From UBA1127 sp034422455 (lineage in GTDB: Bacteria; Chloroflexota; Dehalococcoidia; Lucifugimonadales; UBA1127): 64,000 bases of DNA. How positions within the stretch are numbered: the first letter of the stretch is position 1; each line of letters opens with the position of its first letter. Below the pieces are notes generated by a model. The model saw only the letters and a program-made list of their open reading frames with translations. It was not told where the DNA came from and ran no database searches. The translations under genes and the position numbers were made by a program. This document shows, in pieces, positions 1 to 8,626 of this stretch. The DNA lies in NCBI GenBank assembly GCA_034422455.1, contig DAOUJQ010000006.1, positions 1 to 64,000 of the forward strand. Reading direction: 5' to 3'.

Positions 1-528
1 GGTGACGCTGCAATCGTCGTCCGCCGTGACGCCGAACCATTCGCCGAGGGGCGCGTCGCTCAGCCAGCCGTCGCTGCGCAACCAGTTTGGCCCATCCGTA
101 GCGTTGTAGATGGCGGTGAGCGCCTCCCTGTTGGACACGCAGACGGGCACCGTCGGCACGGCCGTGGGATCGAGGGAGAAGGGCGTCGGATCGACCGTGA
201 CCGTCGCTGTCGGCGCGAGCGTTGCCACTGGCGTCGCGTCGGGCATTGCTGTCGCCGAGGGGGTGGGCGCCACGATGGGAACGGGGGTTGCCGGAATCGT
301 AGGCAACAGAGGCGGAACAGCCGTTGGCCCCGCCGTGGGGTTGGGTGTGGCCGCCGCCGTTGGGGCGGGCGTAGCAGACTCGGCGGCGGGCGTGGCCGCG
401 GAGTCGGGCGGCTCCGGCAGAGGGCCGCAACTCGCCAGCGCCACCGCCGCTAGTAGCGCCAGCGCAAGGGTGAGCGCCGCCCGGAAGCGTCGGAGCGAAT
501 GAGTCTTGCGCCGCACGACAGCCTCCAT
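1..528 (-). CDS. LRR-type surface lipoprotein, N-terminal part (runs off window)
   Basis: The reading frame is open from an ATG at 528 to the window edge, 176 codons without a stop. The protein begins with a basic stretch, a hydrophobic helix and a lipobox (VALASC, Cys34), so it should be an exported lipoprotein. Residues about 35-125 form a Pro/Thr/Ala-rich linker typical of extracellular stalks. The last ~40 visible residues (NREALTAIYNATDGPNW, then a WLSDAPLGEWFGV-like segment) match the cap that precedes leucine-rich repeats in many bacterial surface proteins; the repeats themselves would lie outside the window. It is divergent from the HNH lipoprotein at 655. The LRR assignment rests on the cap motif only, and the binding target is unknown. 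Confidence 0.72.
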   Translation of the reverse strand, partial: MEAVVRRKTHSLRRFRAALTLALALLAAVALASCGPLPEPPDSAATPAAESATPAPTAAATPNPTAGPTAVPPLLPTIPATPVPIVAPTPSATAMPDATPVATLAPTATVTVDPTPFSLDPTAVPTVPVCVSNREALTAIYNATDGPNWLRSDGWLSDAPLGEWFGVTADDDCSVT

Positions 529-654
529 AACGTACGAGGGGACACGACCATTCGAAAATATCATGGGCGGAGCGGTTCCGTCCAAGCGGCCCCGTGTTTG
601 TGGCCTTCACTCCACAACGTCCAATGGGTCCTTGATGGAAGCTATAATCCGGCT

Positions 655-1500
655 ATGCCAACCCGTATCTGTGTGCTTCCTGCCGCCTCGCTGCTCCTCT
701 TCGCAGCTGCCTGCGGCGATGTTCTCGAACGCGTCGCATCGCCGACCCCAGAGCCCATCGACCTCCCCCTCACCATCGCTGAGATCTCCGGCAACCTCCC
801 GCCCTACGACCGTGGCGACTGGCGCCACTGGATCGACGAGGACGGCGATTGCCAGGACGCTCGCCAGGAGGCGCTCATCGCCGAGAGCCTGGACTCCGTC
901 ACATTTCGCAGTGACAGCCAGTGCCGGGTCGTCGCGGGCCGGTGGCAGCCCCCCTACACCGGCGCCGTCGTGACCGTCCCCGGCGATCTGGACGTCGACC
1001 ACCTCGTTCCGCTGGCGAACGCCCACCGCTCCGGCGGGTGGGCGTGGTCGGCGGAGCGCAAGCGGCAGTATGCCAACTTCCTTGGCGACGATGCACACCT
1101 CATCGCTGTGACGGCGGCGGCCAACCGGCAGAAGGGCGCCGCCGGCCCGGAGGACTGGCGGCCGCCCGACCAGTCGTACTGGTGCGAGTACGCCACGGCG
1201 TGGTCACGGGTTAAGCGCGCCTGGGGCCTGACGGCAACCCGCTCCGAGGCGGAGGCGTTGCGAGAGATGCTCCAGACCTGCGAGGGACACGACATCTCGT
1301 CTGCTGCACCCTCGCCAATCCCCGCGGAAACGGTTACGGTTGGGCCGTCACCGCAGTCGACGTATACGTCGTGCGACGCCGCAGAGGCCGCAGGCGAGGA
1401 GCGCGTGCGCGGCAGCAGGGGCAGCGCCAAGGGGTTTCCTGCCGAGCTGATTCCCTCAGCCCGCGACGGTGACGGCGACGGTGTGGTGTGCGAAAGGTAG
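655..1500 (+). CDS. Secreted HNH-type nuclease lipoprotein with C-terminal excalibur domain
   Basis: This 281-residue protein starts at ATG 655, because the frame upstream is not protein-like and this start places a signal peptide with a lipobox-like FAAACGD (Cys20) at the N terminus. Around residues 113-160 it carries DVDHLVPLANA followed by an N-x2-K segment (NRQKG) and a WRPP motif, the pattern of the DUF1524/GmrSD-like HNH (His-Me finger) nucleases. The last ~40 residues hold paired cysteines and DGDGDGVVCER, the calcium-binding excalibur motif often fused to extracellular nucleases. A cell-surface or secreted DNA-degrading enzyme is likely. Its role (nutrient DNA, competence or defence) cannot be decided from the sequence. 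Confidence 0.8.
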   Translation: MPTRICVLPAASLLLFAAACGDVLERVASPTPEPIDLPLTIAEISGNLPPYDRGDWRHWIDEDGDCQDARQEALIAESLDSVTFRSDSQCRVVAGRWQPPYTGAVVTVPGDLDVDHLVPLANAHRSGGWAWSAERKRQYANFLGDDAHLIAVTAAANRQKGAAGPEDWRPPDQSYWCEYATAWSRVKRAWGLTATRSEAEALREMLQTCEGHDISSAAPSPIPAETVTVGPSPQSTYTSCDAAEAAGEERVRGSRGSAKGFPAELIPSARDGDGDGVVCER

Positions 1501-1504
1501 GTGC

Positions 1505-2404
1505 GTGTTGGTGGACATCAATGACGGGGTGAGGGTCTCGGTGCCCGTCGGCGACGGGTCGATCGAGTACTTCTACTACGAGCTGGGCGACCCGGCCGGT
1601 GAACCGGTGGTGTTCATGCACACCGGCGGCGCGGGGGTCTCCGCCTACATGTGCTGGTACCTGAACCTGGACGCCGTAGCGGAAGCGGGATACCGCGTCC
1701 TGGCGCCGGACTCGCCGGGGTTCGGGCGCTCGTCGCCGGGCAACGCCGTCGAGGGGATGCGGGCCTTCCTCGACGCCCACGGCATCGACCGGGCGCACCT
1801 GGTGGGCAACTCCGGCGGCGGCATGGCGGCCACGAACTTCTCTGCCAAGTACCCGGACCGCGTGCGCAGCCTGACGCTGAGCGGCGGCGAGCCACGGGTG
1901 GACACGGAGGCGACAAAGCCTATCGTCCCCTTGCTGGGGCAGACGGCTCGCATGAACTTCGCCCGCGAAGTGCTCGCGAAGGAGGAGCTGAGCGTCGAGG
2001 ACATGCGCCGCGCGACGGGGGACTTCTTCTACGACCGCGAACACCCGCAGGTGGACGCCGTCACGCGGATGCGGCTGGACACGCTCTCCGACCCTGATCT
2101 GCTGGAGCAGGTGCGGGAGGAGGCGATCGGGCAGATCGCCCGGGGCCGCGCAGCGACGCCCGACGAGGTCTACGCGGCCATCACGGCGCCAACGTACCTG
2201 CTCCACGGCAGGGACGAGCCGTACTTCTACAGCAAGGAAGACGAGCCGGTTCTCATCGACGCGGCCATCAAGGTGGCCTTCGCGATACGGGACTGCCGGT
2301 GCACGCTGCTGCCCCACTGCGGACACTGGCCGCAAATAGAGAAGGCAGACGAGTACAACCGGCTGCTGCTGGGGTTCCTCGGCGAGGTGAGCGCGCGGGG
2401 CTAG
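1505..2404 (+). CDS. Alpha/beta hydrolase
   Basis: About 300 residues with the alpha/beta hydrolase fold. The nucleophile elbow is GNSGGG, the acid is likely the Asp in LLHGRDEPY, and the catalytic His is in LPHCGHWPQIEKADEYN. An early HTGG segment gives the oxyanion region. It resembles meta-cleavage-product hydrolases and related C-C bond or ester hydrolases. The GTG at 1505 is chosen because a GAAAGG ribosome site sits 8 bases upstream; a further GTG follows at 1511. Its stop overlaps the stop of the convergent membrane-protein gene by two bases. The substrate is unknown. Confidence 0.82.
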   Translation: MLVDINDGVRVSVPVGDGSIEYFYYELGDPAGEPVVFMHTGGAGVSAYMCWYLNLDAVAEAGYRVLAPDSPGFGRSSPGNAVEGMRAFLDAHGIDRAHLVGNSGGGMAATNFSAKYPDRVRSLTLSGGEPRVDTEATKPIVPLLGQTARMNFAREVLAKEELSVEDMRRATGDFFYDREHPQVDAVTRMRLDTLSDPDLLEQVREEAIGQIARGRAATPDEVYAAITAPTYLLHGRDEPYFYSKEDEPVLIDAAIKVAFAIRDCRCTLLPHCGHWPQIEKADEYNRLLLGFLGEVSARG

Positions 2405-4503
2405 CCGGGCCGGTTCTCCTCAGGTCCCTCTTGCTCTCCTGACGGCTCCTCAGTGGGCGGTATATCGCTGTCGGCGGGTGGCGCGTCGTCCTGCGACGCC
2501 ACAGGCTCCTCCGGGCGGCTTTCCTCAGCCAACGACTCACTATCGGCGGTCGCCTCCGCGCCCTCCTCACCCCCATCGTCGGCCGTTGGCGAGTTCGGAG
2601 GCGGCTCGGCGCCCTGCTGGGTCGCTGGGGGGCCTGGCGGACTTGCGCGGCCCAGCACCACGCCGCCGGCTGCGGCCAGCACGCCCAGCAGGGCAAGCAA
2701 CAGCGCACGGAGCCGTACGCCGGAGTTGTATTCGTCACTTGCCTGGTTGGTTGTCTCCAGGATCTTGTTAATCAGCAGGATCTCGGTGCGGTCGTCCACA
2801 TCGGAGGTGGCTTCCTCTCGCGCCTCGTCGAAGGCGGGCCCCACCGTCGCTCCGTAGAGGGGCCCCGCGAGAACGAAGGCAATGAACGCGGCGACAAACA
2901 AGACACCGCCTGCCCACTGAAGCCTGCCGGGCCATGAGCGCGATCCCAGGAAGGCGATGACAGCAAGCATGACCAGCGTCAGGAAGGGCAACACCGCTGA
3001 GAATATGCGGAATCCGCTGAACGCCGCGCGGCCCGCGTCGAGGGCGGCCAGGGCTTCCTCAGCGTCCGCGGAGTCAGGGTCGGCGATGACGTCGCGCAGG
3101 TCCTGCTCGGTCCAGGTCCACCCCTCGCGAAAACCTCGTCGGAGCGTGTCCAGCGCCTCCGGCAGCTCGTCGTCCTCCTCGGCCAGCGCTTCCCGAAGCT
3201 TCTCGTCGTCGAACGTCCAGCCATCCAGCATTGCCGTGCGAAGGTCTTCCACGAGCTTGAGCGACTCCGCCCTCTCGAACTCCTTCAGGAGGTCCTGTTC
3301 GGTGAAATAGAGCTCGTCCGGCGCCATCTCATGCACGGCCCTGCCCAGGTCTCCTTCCACGTCTATGCCCACAACAGCGAGGAAGTCCTCCGTAGTGAAA
3401 CCCTGGGGTCTGCAGACGGACGCGGGGTCGCCCCGCGCCAGGGCACGGAGCTGAGCCGACGTGCATATTGGGACAGTAGCCAGCAGCGCCGCATACCTGG
3501 CCTTCACCGCGTGGCTGAGTTCAGCGACGGCAGCGTCCGTGCGGTCTTCCAGCGGGACCGTGACGGTGAACTGGTCAATGCTCGCCGACAGGAACGGAAT
3601 AACCGAATCCAGCACCCGGAGAGTCTCGGCTTCAACCCAATTGGGAGTGGCGGCCGCCCGGATGGCGTCCAGGACCTCGTCCTGGGGCGCCACCACGCCA
3701 AAGGGCATCGACACATCTTCCGTCACGTTTTCCCGCAATGCCGGTTCCAGCACCTCCGCCCGGACGTAGCCGGGCAGGTCGCCGCGATTCAGGACCTGGT
3801 GGATCTCCTCCTCCAGCGCCGCCCTGCGTTCAGTGAACGTGAAGGTGTAGCTGAAGGAGTCCGTCCGGCCCACAAGATAGGAGGCCAACGCCTCCGCGGC
3901 TTCCGACTGATGGGAGGCCACGAAGTCAGGGGTGACGATTCGCTCGATTGCCTCGATGGTCTCGTCGCGGGTCAGTTCCGTGCCGAAGGCGAGTTCCCGG
4001 TCGTCTCCCAGGCGGTTATCGACGGCTTCCGGCACGTATTGGCTGAAAAGCACGTTGTGCAGGTCCACCCGTTCCATGAGGCTGACGGCGGTGTCTTGGG
4101 CCGCGTCGGTGCGGTCTGCCAGGCTGAGGGTGTAGGTGAAGGAATCGGCGCTGCCGAGGAGGTACGGCCCCACGCTGTCCAGGACCTCCTCCGTCTGGTC
4201 CTGCAGCCAGTCCGGCGGCAGCACGTCGCGGAGGCTGGACACGATGTCCTCCGCGACGAGGCCCGTGTCTCCGGTGAGTTCTTCGCCGTCCTCAAGCTCG
4301 CTGCCGACCGCCTCCCCAAGGAGGTCGTCGTAGATGAAATCGTAGACCGCCGCCTCTCGCAACTGCTCCTTGTAGAACTCCGTGGAAAGCAACGTGCCGC
4401 AGGCGTGCGATGCCAGCAACGTCAAGAGCAGCACGGGAACGAAAACCAGCGCGAGGAGAGCGGCGATAATCCTCTTTGTCCAGATAGCCCACCTCACAAC
4501 CAC
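2401..4503 (-). CDS. Membrane protein with three internal extracellular repeats, unknown family
   Basis: About 700 residues. One transmembrane helix lies near the N terminus (WTKRIIAALLALVFVPVLLL), followed by a ~500-residue acidic region, three hydrophobic helices near residues 525-640, and a long Glu/Pro/Ser-rich tail. The large domain contains three copies of a ~70-residue unit, recognisable as P-(D/N)-W/F-(V/L) at the start, then a run ending in DSFTYTLSL, DSFSYTFTF or DQFTVTVPL and DRTDAA-like residues. A shorter duplicate (GWTFDDEKLREAL / GWTWTEQDLRDVI) follows. The start (GTG 4503 or 4497) is set by the membrane helix, because the frame continues upstream into mutS2 antisense. I do not recognise the family; a surface or cell-envelope role is inferred. 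Confidence 0.65.
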   Translation of the reverse strand: MVVRWAIWTKRIIAALLALVFVPVLLLTLLASHACGTLLSTEFYKEQLREAAVYDFIYDDLLGEAVGSELEDGEELTGDTGLVAEDIVSSLRDVLPPDWLQDQTEEVLDSVGPYLLGSADSFTYTLSLADRTDAAQDTAVSLMERVDLHNVLFSQYVPEAVDNRLGDDRELAFGTELTRDETIEAIERIVTPDFVASHQSEAAEALASYLVGRTDSFSYTFTFTERRAALEEEIHQVLNRGDLPGYVRAEVLEPALRENVTEDVSMPFGVVAPQDEVLDAIRAAATPNWVEAETLRVLDSVIPFLSASIDQFTVTVPLEDRTDAAVAELSHAVKARYAALLATVPICTSAQLRALARGDPASVCRPQGFTTEDFLAVVGIDVEGDLGRAVHEMAPDELYFTEQDLLKEFERAESLKLVEDLRTAMLDGWTFDDEKLREALAEEDDELPEALDTLRRGFREGWTWTEQDLRDVIADPDSADAEEALAALDAGRAAFSGFRIFSAVLPFLTLVMLAVIAFLGSRSWPGRLQWAGGVLFVAAFIAFVLAGPLYGATVGPAFDEAREEATSDVDDRTEILLINKILETTNQASDEYNSGVRLRALLLALLGVLAAAGGVVLGRASPPGPPATQQGAEPPPNSPTADDGGEEGAEATADSESLAEESRPEEPVASQDDAPPADSDIPPTEEPSGEQEGPEENRPG

Positions 4504-4588
4504 GCGGGAAGAATGTGCGGGAAGGACACCCGCATAGTGGTAAAGGCGTTTAAAGGATAAGTCAAGCAGGCTGGAGAGAGGGCTCGTG

Positions 4589-4608
4589 TACAATTGACCT
4601 GCAGGAGG
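4589..4608 (+). promoter_or_regulatory. Candidate -10 and strong ribosome-binding site of mutS2
   Basis: TACAAT at 4589-4594 looks like a -10 hexamer. No convincing -35 is seen. AGGAGG at 4603-4608 lies 4 bases before GTG 4613 and fixes that start. Confidence 0.35.
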
Positions 4609-4612
4609 AACG

Positions 4613-7138
4613 GTGGACACACGGCCCGAAAACGCCCTTGAGGCCCATGCCAGGCTGAATGCTGCGGACGATCTGCGTGAGCGCTCGGTGGAAATGCTGG
4701 AGTTCCCGGCGGTGCTCGAGCAGCTGGCCGCGCAGGCAGGCTTCGTGCTGGGACGGCGTGAGGCGATGGCGCTGAGGCCGTCCTCCGACCCTGAAGAGGT
4801 TGCCGAGCGGCAGCGAGAGACGGCGGAGGCTCGGCTGTTCCTGGAGACCGGCGGCGTCATGGAGCTGGGCGAGGCCTCGGACGTCAACGTCGAAGTGCAG
4901 CGCGCCGCCAAGGGCGGTGTGCTGACCGGCCTGGAGCTGCGGTCGGTGGCGGAGACGCTGCGGGCCGGCCGGCTGACCCGCGGGGCGTTCGTCCGGCGCG
5001 ACAACGCGTGCCCGTCGCTGGCGTCGCTGGCGCGTCGCATTCCCGATATGGATGCCAAGGAGGCCGCAATCTTCCGCGCCATCGGCGTTGACGGCAACGT
5101 CGAGGACGCCGCCTCGCCGGCGCTGCGGGAGCTGCGGTCACAGGCGCGGGTCGCCTACGGGCGGCTGGAAGACACGCTGCAGCGGCTCGTCCGCTCCGAC
5201 CGCACCCGAAGCGTGCTGCAGGAGCCGCTGGTGACGGAGCGCAACGGCCGGCTTGTAGTGCCCGTTCGCGTGGAGATGCGCAGCCGCATGCCGGGGCTGG
5301 TCCACGACGTGTCCGGAAGCGGTGAGACGATCTTCGTGGAGCCGCTGGCCGCCGTGTCGCTGGGCAACCAGTGGCGGGAGCTCAAGCTGGCCGAGACCCG
5401 CGAGGAGGAGCGCGTCCTCCGTGAGCTTTCGCTGTCCATCGGCGACTACGCGGACGAGGTTGAGCTGACGCAGGGGCTGCTGGCCCGGCTGGACGCGGCG
5501 CTGGCCAAGGGGCGCTACGCACTGGCCCTGCGCGCCGGCCCGGCGGCCACGGCCGACGAGGGGCTACAGGACGTCCGGCTGGTGGGTGCTCGCCACCCGC
5601 TGCTCAAGGGCCACGTCGTGCCGCTCTCGCTGGAGCTCGGTCACGTGGGGCCGTCCCCCGATCATCCTGAGCCTGTCGAAGGGTTGTCGGTGCGCCGGGT
5701 GATGCTTGTCACGGGGCCCAACGGCGGTGGGAAGACCGTCGCGCTCAAGACCCTTGGCCTGCTGGCGCTGATGCACCAGGCGGGGCTGCAGACGCCCGCC
5801 GAGGCAGGCACGGTGCTGCCGATCTTCGATGGCGTGTACGCGGACATCGGCGACCAGCAGAGCATCGCGCAGTCGCTCTCCACGTTCACCTCGCACATGA
5901 CCAGCGTCAAGGGCATCCTGGCGCAGGCGACGCCCCGGTCGTTGGCGCTGCTGGACGAGCTGGGATCAAGCACAGACCCGGAAGAGGGCGCGGCGCTCGC
6001 CGAGGCTGTGCTGCAAGGCCTGATGGAGGCGGGTGTGACCACCATGGCGACCACCCACCTGCGCCGCGTGGCGGCATTCGTGCAGGACACCCCCGGCATG
6101 GTGAACGCGAGCGTGGAACTGGACCCGGAGACGTTCGCACCGACATACGGGCTCGCCGTCGGCCTGCCGGGGCGCAGCTACGCGCTGACCATCGCGGCGC
6201 GGGTCGGGCTGCAGGAGGCGGTCGTGGAGCGGGCGCAGTCCATGCTCTCGCCCGAGCACCGTCGAGTGGAGGAGTTGCTGGCGGAGGTGGCGGAGGAGCG
6301 GCAGGCCGCGGCGGACCTCCGCGCCGAGGGCGAGGCGGCCCTCGCGGAGGCGCAGGAGCTGCGCCGGCAAGCTGAGTCGGAACTGGAACGCGTACAGGCG
6401 CTCCGCGTCGAGCAGATGGAGTCGGCCCGCCACGACCTGCAGGCGCAGGCCGAGGAGCTCATGGGACGCTTGAAGGCGGCGGAGCAGGTGTTGCTGAGCA
6501 CTCCGGCTACGTCTCAACCTGAGGCCATCGCCGAGGTGCAAGCCGCCGTAGCGTCGGTCCAGAACGTGCGCAAGGGGCTGCGGGCCCCGCGTTGGCGGCC
6601 CAAGCGGGAGGACCGCGCCGCGTGGCTCGACAGCCTCGGCGCGGGCGACACGGTGCGTGTGCGGGGGTTCCCCGGTCCCGCACAGGTCATGTCGGCCCCG
6701 AACGACCGCGGCATGGTAGAGGTGGCCGTGGGTTCGCTGCGGGCGCAGGTGCCGCTGGCCCACGTGCTGCACCGCGACCCCGGCGCGGCGGAGGTGGTGA
6801 CCTCCCCGGTGCGCAAGCGGTTCACGCGCAAGAGCACTGTGCCGCCCCCGCCGCCGCAGAACGGCGATGCACCGGCCCTCAGCGACGTGCCGCAGGCCCC
6901 GGCGGCGCAGCTCGACCTGCGCGGTATGCGCGTCGACGAGGCGCTCGACCGGCTGCCGCCCTTCCTCGACCGGGCGCTGCAGGATGGCCATGCCAGGGTA
7001 CGCGTCGTGCACGGCATGGGCACCGGGGCGCTGCGGGCAGCGGTGCGGGAGTGGCTGCAGGCGTCATCGATGGTCAGCCGCTGGTCGCCGGACGAGGGCC
7101 GCACGGCGGACGGCGCAACAGTGGTGGACCTGGCGTAA
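4613..7138 (+). CDS. mutS2: Endonuclease MutS2 (recombination suppression / ribosome rescue)
   Basis: An 841-residue MutS2. It has the MutS core and clamp region, an ABC-type ATPase with Walker A GPNGGGKT (residues 368-375), Walker B-like LALLDELGSSTDPEEGAA, a long coiled coil (about 540-640), and a C-terminal Smr nuclease domain (LDLRGMRVDEAL ... VVHGMGTGALR, about 768-841). There is no N-terminal mismatch-recognition domain, as expected for MutS2. The family limits recombination between diverged DNA and splits collided ribosomes. GTG 4613 follows a strong Shine-Dalgarno site. Immediately before Walker A it carries an extra segment (residues about 345-360, with DHPEPVEGLS) that is the translation of a dispersed palindromic repeat. 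Confidence 0.95.
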   Translation: MDTRPENALEAHARLNAADDLRERSVEMLEFPAVLEQLAAQAGFVLGRREAMALRPSSDPEEVAERQRETAEARLFLETGGVMELGEASDVNVEVQRAAKGGVLTGLELRSVAETLRAGRLTRGAFVRRDNACPSLASLARRIPDMDAKEAAIFRAIGVDGNVEDAASPALRELRSQARVAYGRLEDTLQRLVRSDRTRSVLQEPLVTERNGRLVVPVRVEMRSRMPGLVHDVSGSGETIFVEPLAAVSLGNQWRELKLAETREEERVLRELSLSIGDYADEVELTQGLLARLDAALAKGRYALALRAGPAATADEGLQDVRLVGARHPLLKGHVVPLSLELGHVGPSPDHPEPVEGLSVRRVMLVTGPNGGGKTVALKTLGLLALMHQAGLQTPAEAGTVLPIFDGVYADIGDQQSIAQSLSTFTSHMTSVKGILAQATPRSLALLDELGSSTDPEEGAALAEAVLQGLMEAGVTTMATTHLRRVAAFVQDTPGMVNASVELDPETFAPTYGLAVGLPGRSYALTIAARVGLQEAVVERAQSMLSPEHRRVEELLAEVAEERQAAADLRAEGEAALAEAQELRRQAESELERVQALRVEQMESARHDLQAQAEELMGRLKAAEQVLLSTPATSQPEAIAEVQAAVASVQNVRKGLRAPRWRPKREDRAAWLDSLGAGDTVRVRGFPGPAQVMSAPNDRGMVEVAVGSLRAQVPLAHVLHRDPGAAEVVTSPVRKRFTRKSTVPPPPPQNGDAPALSDVPQAPAAQLDLRGMRVDEALDRLPPFLDRALQDGHARVRVVHGMGTGALRAAVREWLQASSMVSRWSPDEGRTADGATVVDLA
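5666..5683 (+). repeat. REP-like palindromic repeat inside mutS2
   Basis: The core CCTGAGCCTGTCGAAGGG is the same as in intergenic copies at 47032-47053 and (one base different) 47819-47841. Here it is translated in frame as PEPVEG, immediately before the ATPase Walker A strand. Confidence 0.8.
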
Positions 7139-7146
7139 GGCGCCCC

Positions 7147-7530
7147 CTACCCCACGTACGCGATGGCCTCGATCTCGATTAGAAACTCCGGCCGCGCGAG
7201 GCGCGAGATGACGAGCAGCGTCGATGCGGGCGGGTCCGTCTCGAAGTAGCGCTGCCGGGCCGCCCGCGTGTGCGGGATGCAGTCCTCGCTGACGACGTAG
7301 GTGGTCGTCTTGACCACGTCCTTGAACGACGCCCCGGCATGGGCGAGGGCCGTCTTCATGTTCTGGTAGACCTGCTCGGCCTGGGCCTCGGCGTCGCCCT
7401 CGCCAACGACGGAGCCGTCGGGCGCGACGGAGACCTGCCCCGCGATGTAGACCGTGTCACCGGCCTTGACCACGTGCGAGTAGCCGGTGGGCGTGTGCAT
7501 GCCTTCCGGGTTGGCGTGCGTCTTGGGCAT
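7147..7530 (-). CDS. RidA/YjgF/Rid family protein
   Basis: A 127-residue RidA-family protein. These homotrimeric enzymes hydrolyse reactive enamine/imine intermediates or related substrates. Family landmarks are HTPTGYSHVVKAGDTVYIAGQV near the N terminus, the central NMKTALAHAGASFKDVVKTTTYV, and the C-terminal RPEFLIEIEAIAYV. The Arg that usually binds the substrate carboxylate corresponds to the Arg in SRLARPEFLIE. ATG 7530 is chosen over a longer frame because AGGAGG lies 6 bases upstream (reverse strand, 7537-7542). It is divergent from the AIR-synthase-related gene. Confidence 0.9.
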   Translation of the reverse strand: MPKTHANPEGMHTPTGYSHVVKAGDTVYIAGQVSVAPDGSVVGEGDAEAQAEQVYQNMKTALAHAGASFKDVVKTTTYVVSEDCIPHTRAARQRYFETDPPASTLLVISRLARPEFLIEIEAIAYVG

Positions 7531-7568
7531 AGCGTTCCTCCTGGCGTGCGGTGTGCTGGACGCTGGTA

Positions 7569-7574
7569 TTATAG
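7569..7574 (-). promoter_or_regulatory. Candidate -10 (TATAAT) for the RidA gene
   Basis: A perfect TATAAT is read on the minus strand 39 bases upstream of the RidA start in the divergent intergenic region. No convincing -35 hexamer is visible. Confidence 0.3.
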
Positions 7575-7618
7575 CTGCGTTGGTCACGCTTTACCCGAAA
7601 CAGCCCACCGGAGGCGAC

Positions 7619-8626
7619 GTGGACGTCGGCAAACTCCCACCGGAAGTCCTCGCACGACTGCTCGGCGGTACGCCGCAGGCGGACCCTCGCGTGCTGCAGG
7701 GTCCGGGCATCGGCGCGGATGCCGCCGTCATCGACATGGGCGACCGGCTGCTCATCGCTAAGGCCGACCCGGTGACCTTCGCGACAGAGCGCATCGGCTG
7801 GTACGCCGTGCAGGTGAACGCCAACGACGTGGCCTGTCTCGGCGGCGTGCCGCGGTGGTTTCTCGCGACGGTTCTCCTGCCGGATGGCGCGCCGGAGTCG
7901 CTGGCGGCCGAGATTCACGAGCAGATCACCCTTGCGTGCGAGGCTTTGGGCGTCGCCCTTGTGGGCGGGCACACGGAGATCACCTACGGACTGACGCGGC
8001 CCATCGTGTCGGGGCAGATGCTGGGCGAGGCCACCCGCGACACCGTCGTGTGGCCCGGCGGCGCGCGGCCCGGCGACGCCCTCATTCTCACACGCGGCAT
8101 CGCCATCGAGGGCACGGCGGTGCTGGCTCGAGAAGGGTCCGACGCCTTGCTCGCCGGCGGCATGTCGCAGGCCGAAGTCTCGGCGGCGGCGGCGCTGCTC
8201 GACGAGCCGGGGATCAGCGTGGTGCGGGCGGCGCAGGCCGCGGCGTCGGCGGGCGTGACGGCGATGCACGACCCGACGGAAGGAGGGCTCGCAACCGGGC
8301 TGGCCGAATTGGCGGCGGCTGCAAATGCGGGACTGGAGGTGGACCTGCAGGCCATCCGCGTGCTGCCGGAAACACGAGCGGTGTGTGGCGCTTTGGGGCT
8401 GGACCAGCTTGGGCTGTTGGCCTCGGGGTCGCTGCTGGCAGCGGCGTCGCCGGAACGTGCCGACCAGGTGCTGGCCGCGCTTGCTGCGGAAGGTATTGGT
8501 GCCACGGTCATCGGCCGGGTGACGGAGGCCTCGGAAGGGCTGCGGATTCGCACTGAGGATGGGCTGCGCGAGCTGCCGAGTTTCCCGCGAGACGAGCTGG
8601 CCCGCTACATGAGCCGGACGCCATGA
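7619..8626 (+). CDS. AIR synthase-related (PurM/HypE-superfamily) protein
   Basis: About 335 residues of the PurM/HypE/ThiL/SelD superfamily of ATP-dependent enzymes. Signs are GIGADAAVIDMGD (ATP-binding N-terminal strand), VNANDVACLGGVPRWFL, a glycine-rich VGGHTEIT, and MHDPTEGGLATGLAELA in the second domain. This last motif and the length are closest to HypE, but the C-terminal Cys tail that carries the HypE thiocarboxamide is absent (it ends DELARYMSRTP), and no hyp genes are nearby. It is probably one of the HypE-like proteins of unknown substrate. GTG 7619 is chosen because GGAGG precedes it by 4-5 bases. It overlaps the next gene by 4 bases. Confidence 0.8.
   Translation: MDVGKLPPEVLARLLGGTPQADPRVLQGPGIGADAAVIDMGDRLLIAKADPVTFATERIGWYAVQVNANDVACLGGVPRWFLATVLLPDGAPESLAAEIHEQITLACEALGVALVGGHTEITYGLTRPIVSGQMLGEATRDTVVWPGGARPGDALILTRGIAIEGTAVLAREGSDALLAGGMSQAEVSAAAALLDEPGISVVRAAQAAASAGVTAMHDPTEGGLATGLAELAAAANAGLEVDLQAIRVLPETRAVCGALGLDQLGLLASGSLLAAASPERADQVLAALAAEGIGATVIGRVTEASEGLRIRTEDGLRELPSFPRDELARYMSRTP

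Noticed and set aside
110..502. Plus-strand Val/Gly/Ala-rich protein at the window start
   Set aside because: It is the antisense of the Pro/Thr-rich linker of the minus-strand lipoprotein, which has a proper signal peptide and cap motif.
1334..2335. Long minus-strand frame opposite the alpha/beta hydrolase
   Set aside because: Composition is Arg/His/Pro-rich with no domain; it is the antisense shadow of the hydrolase in high-GC DNA.
4504..5097. N-terminal extension of the membrane protein into mutS2
   Set aside because: The extra residues are antisense to mutS2 and low-complexity Ser/Arg; the membrane helix sets the start near 4500.
7619..8626. Calling the AIR-synthase-related gene hypE
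   Set aside because: The C-terminal Cys tail required by HypE is absent and no hydrogenase maturation genes are nearby.
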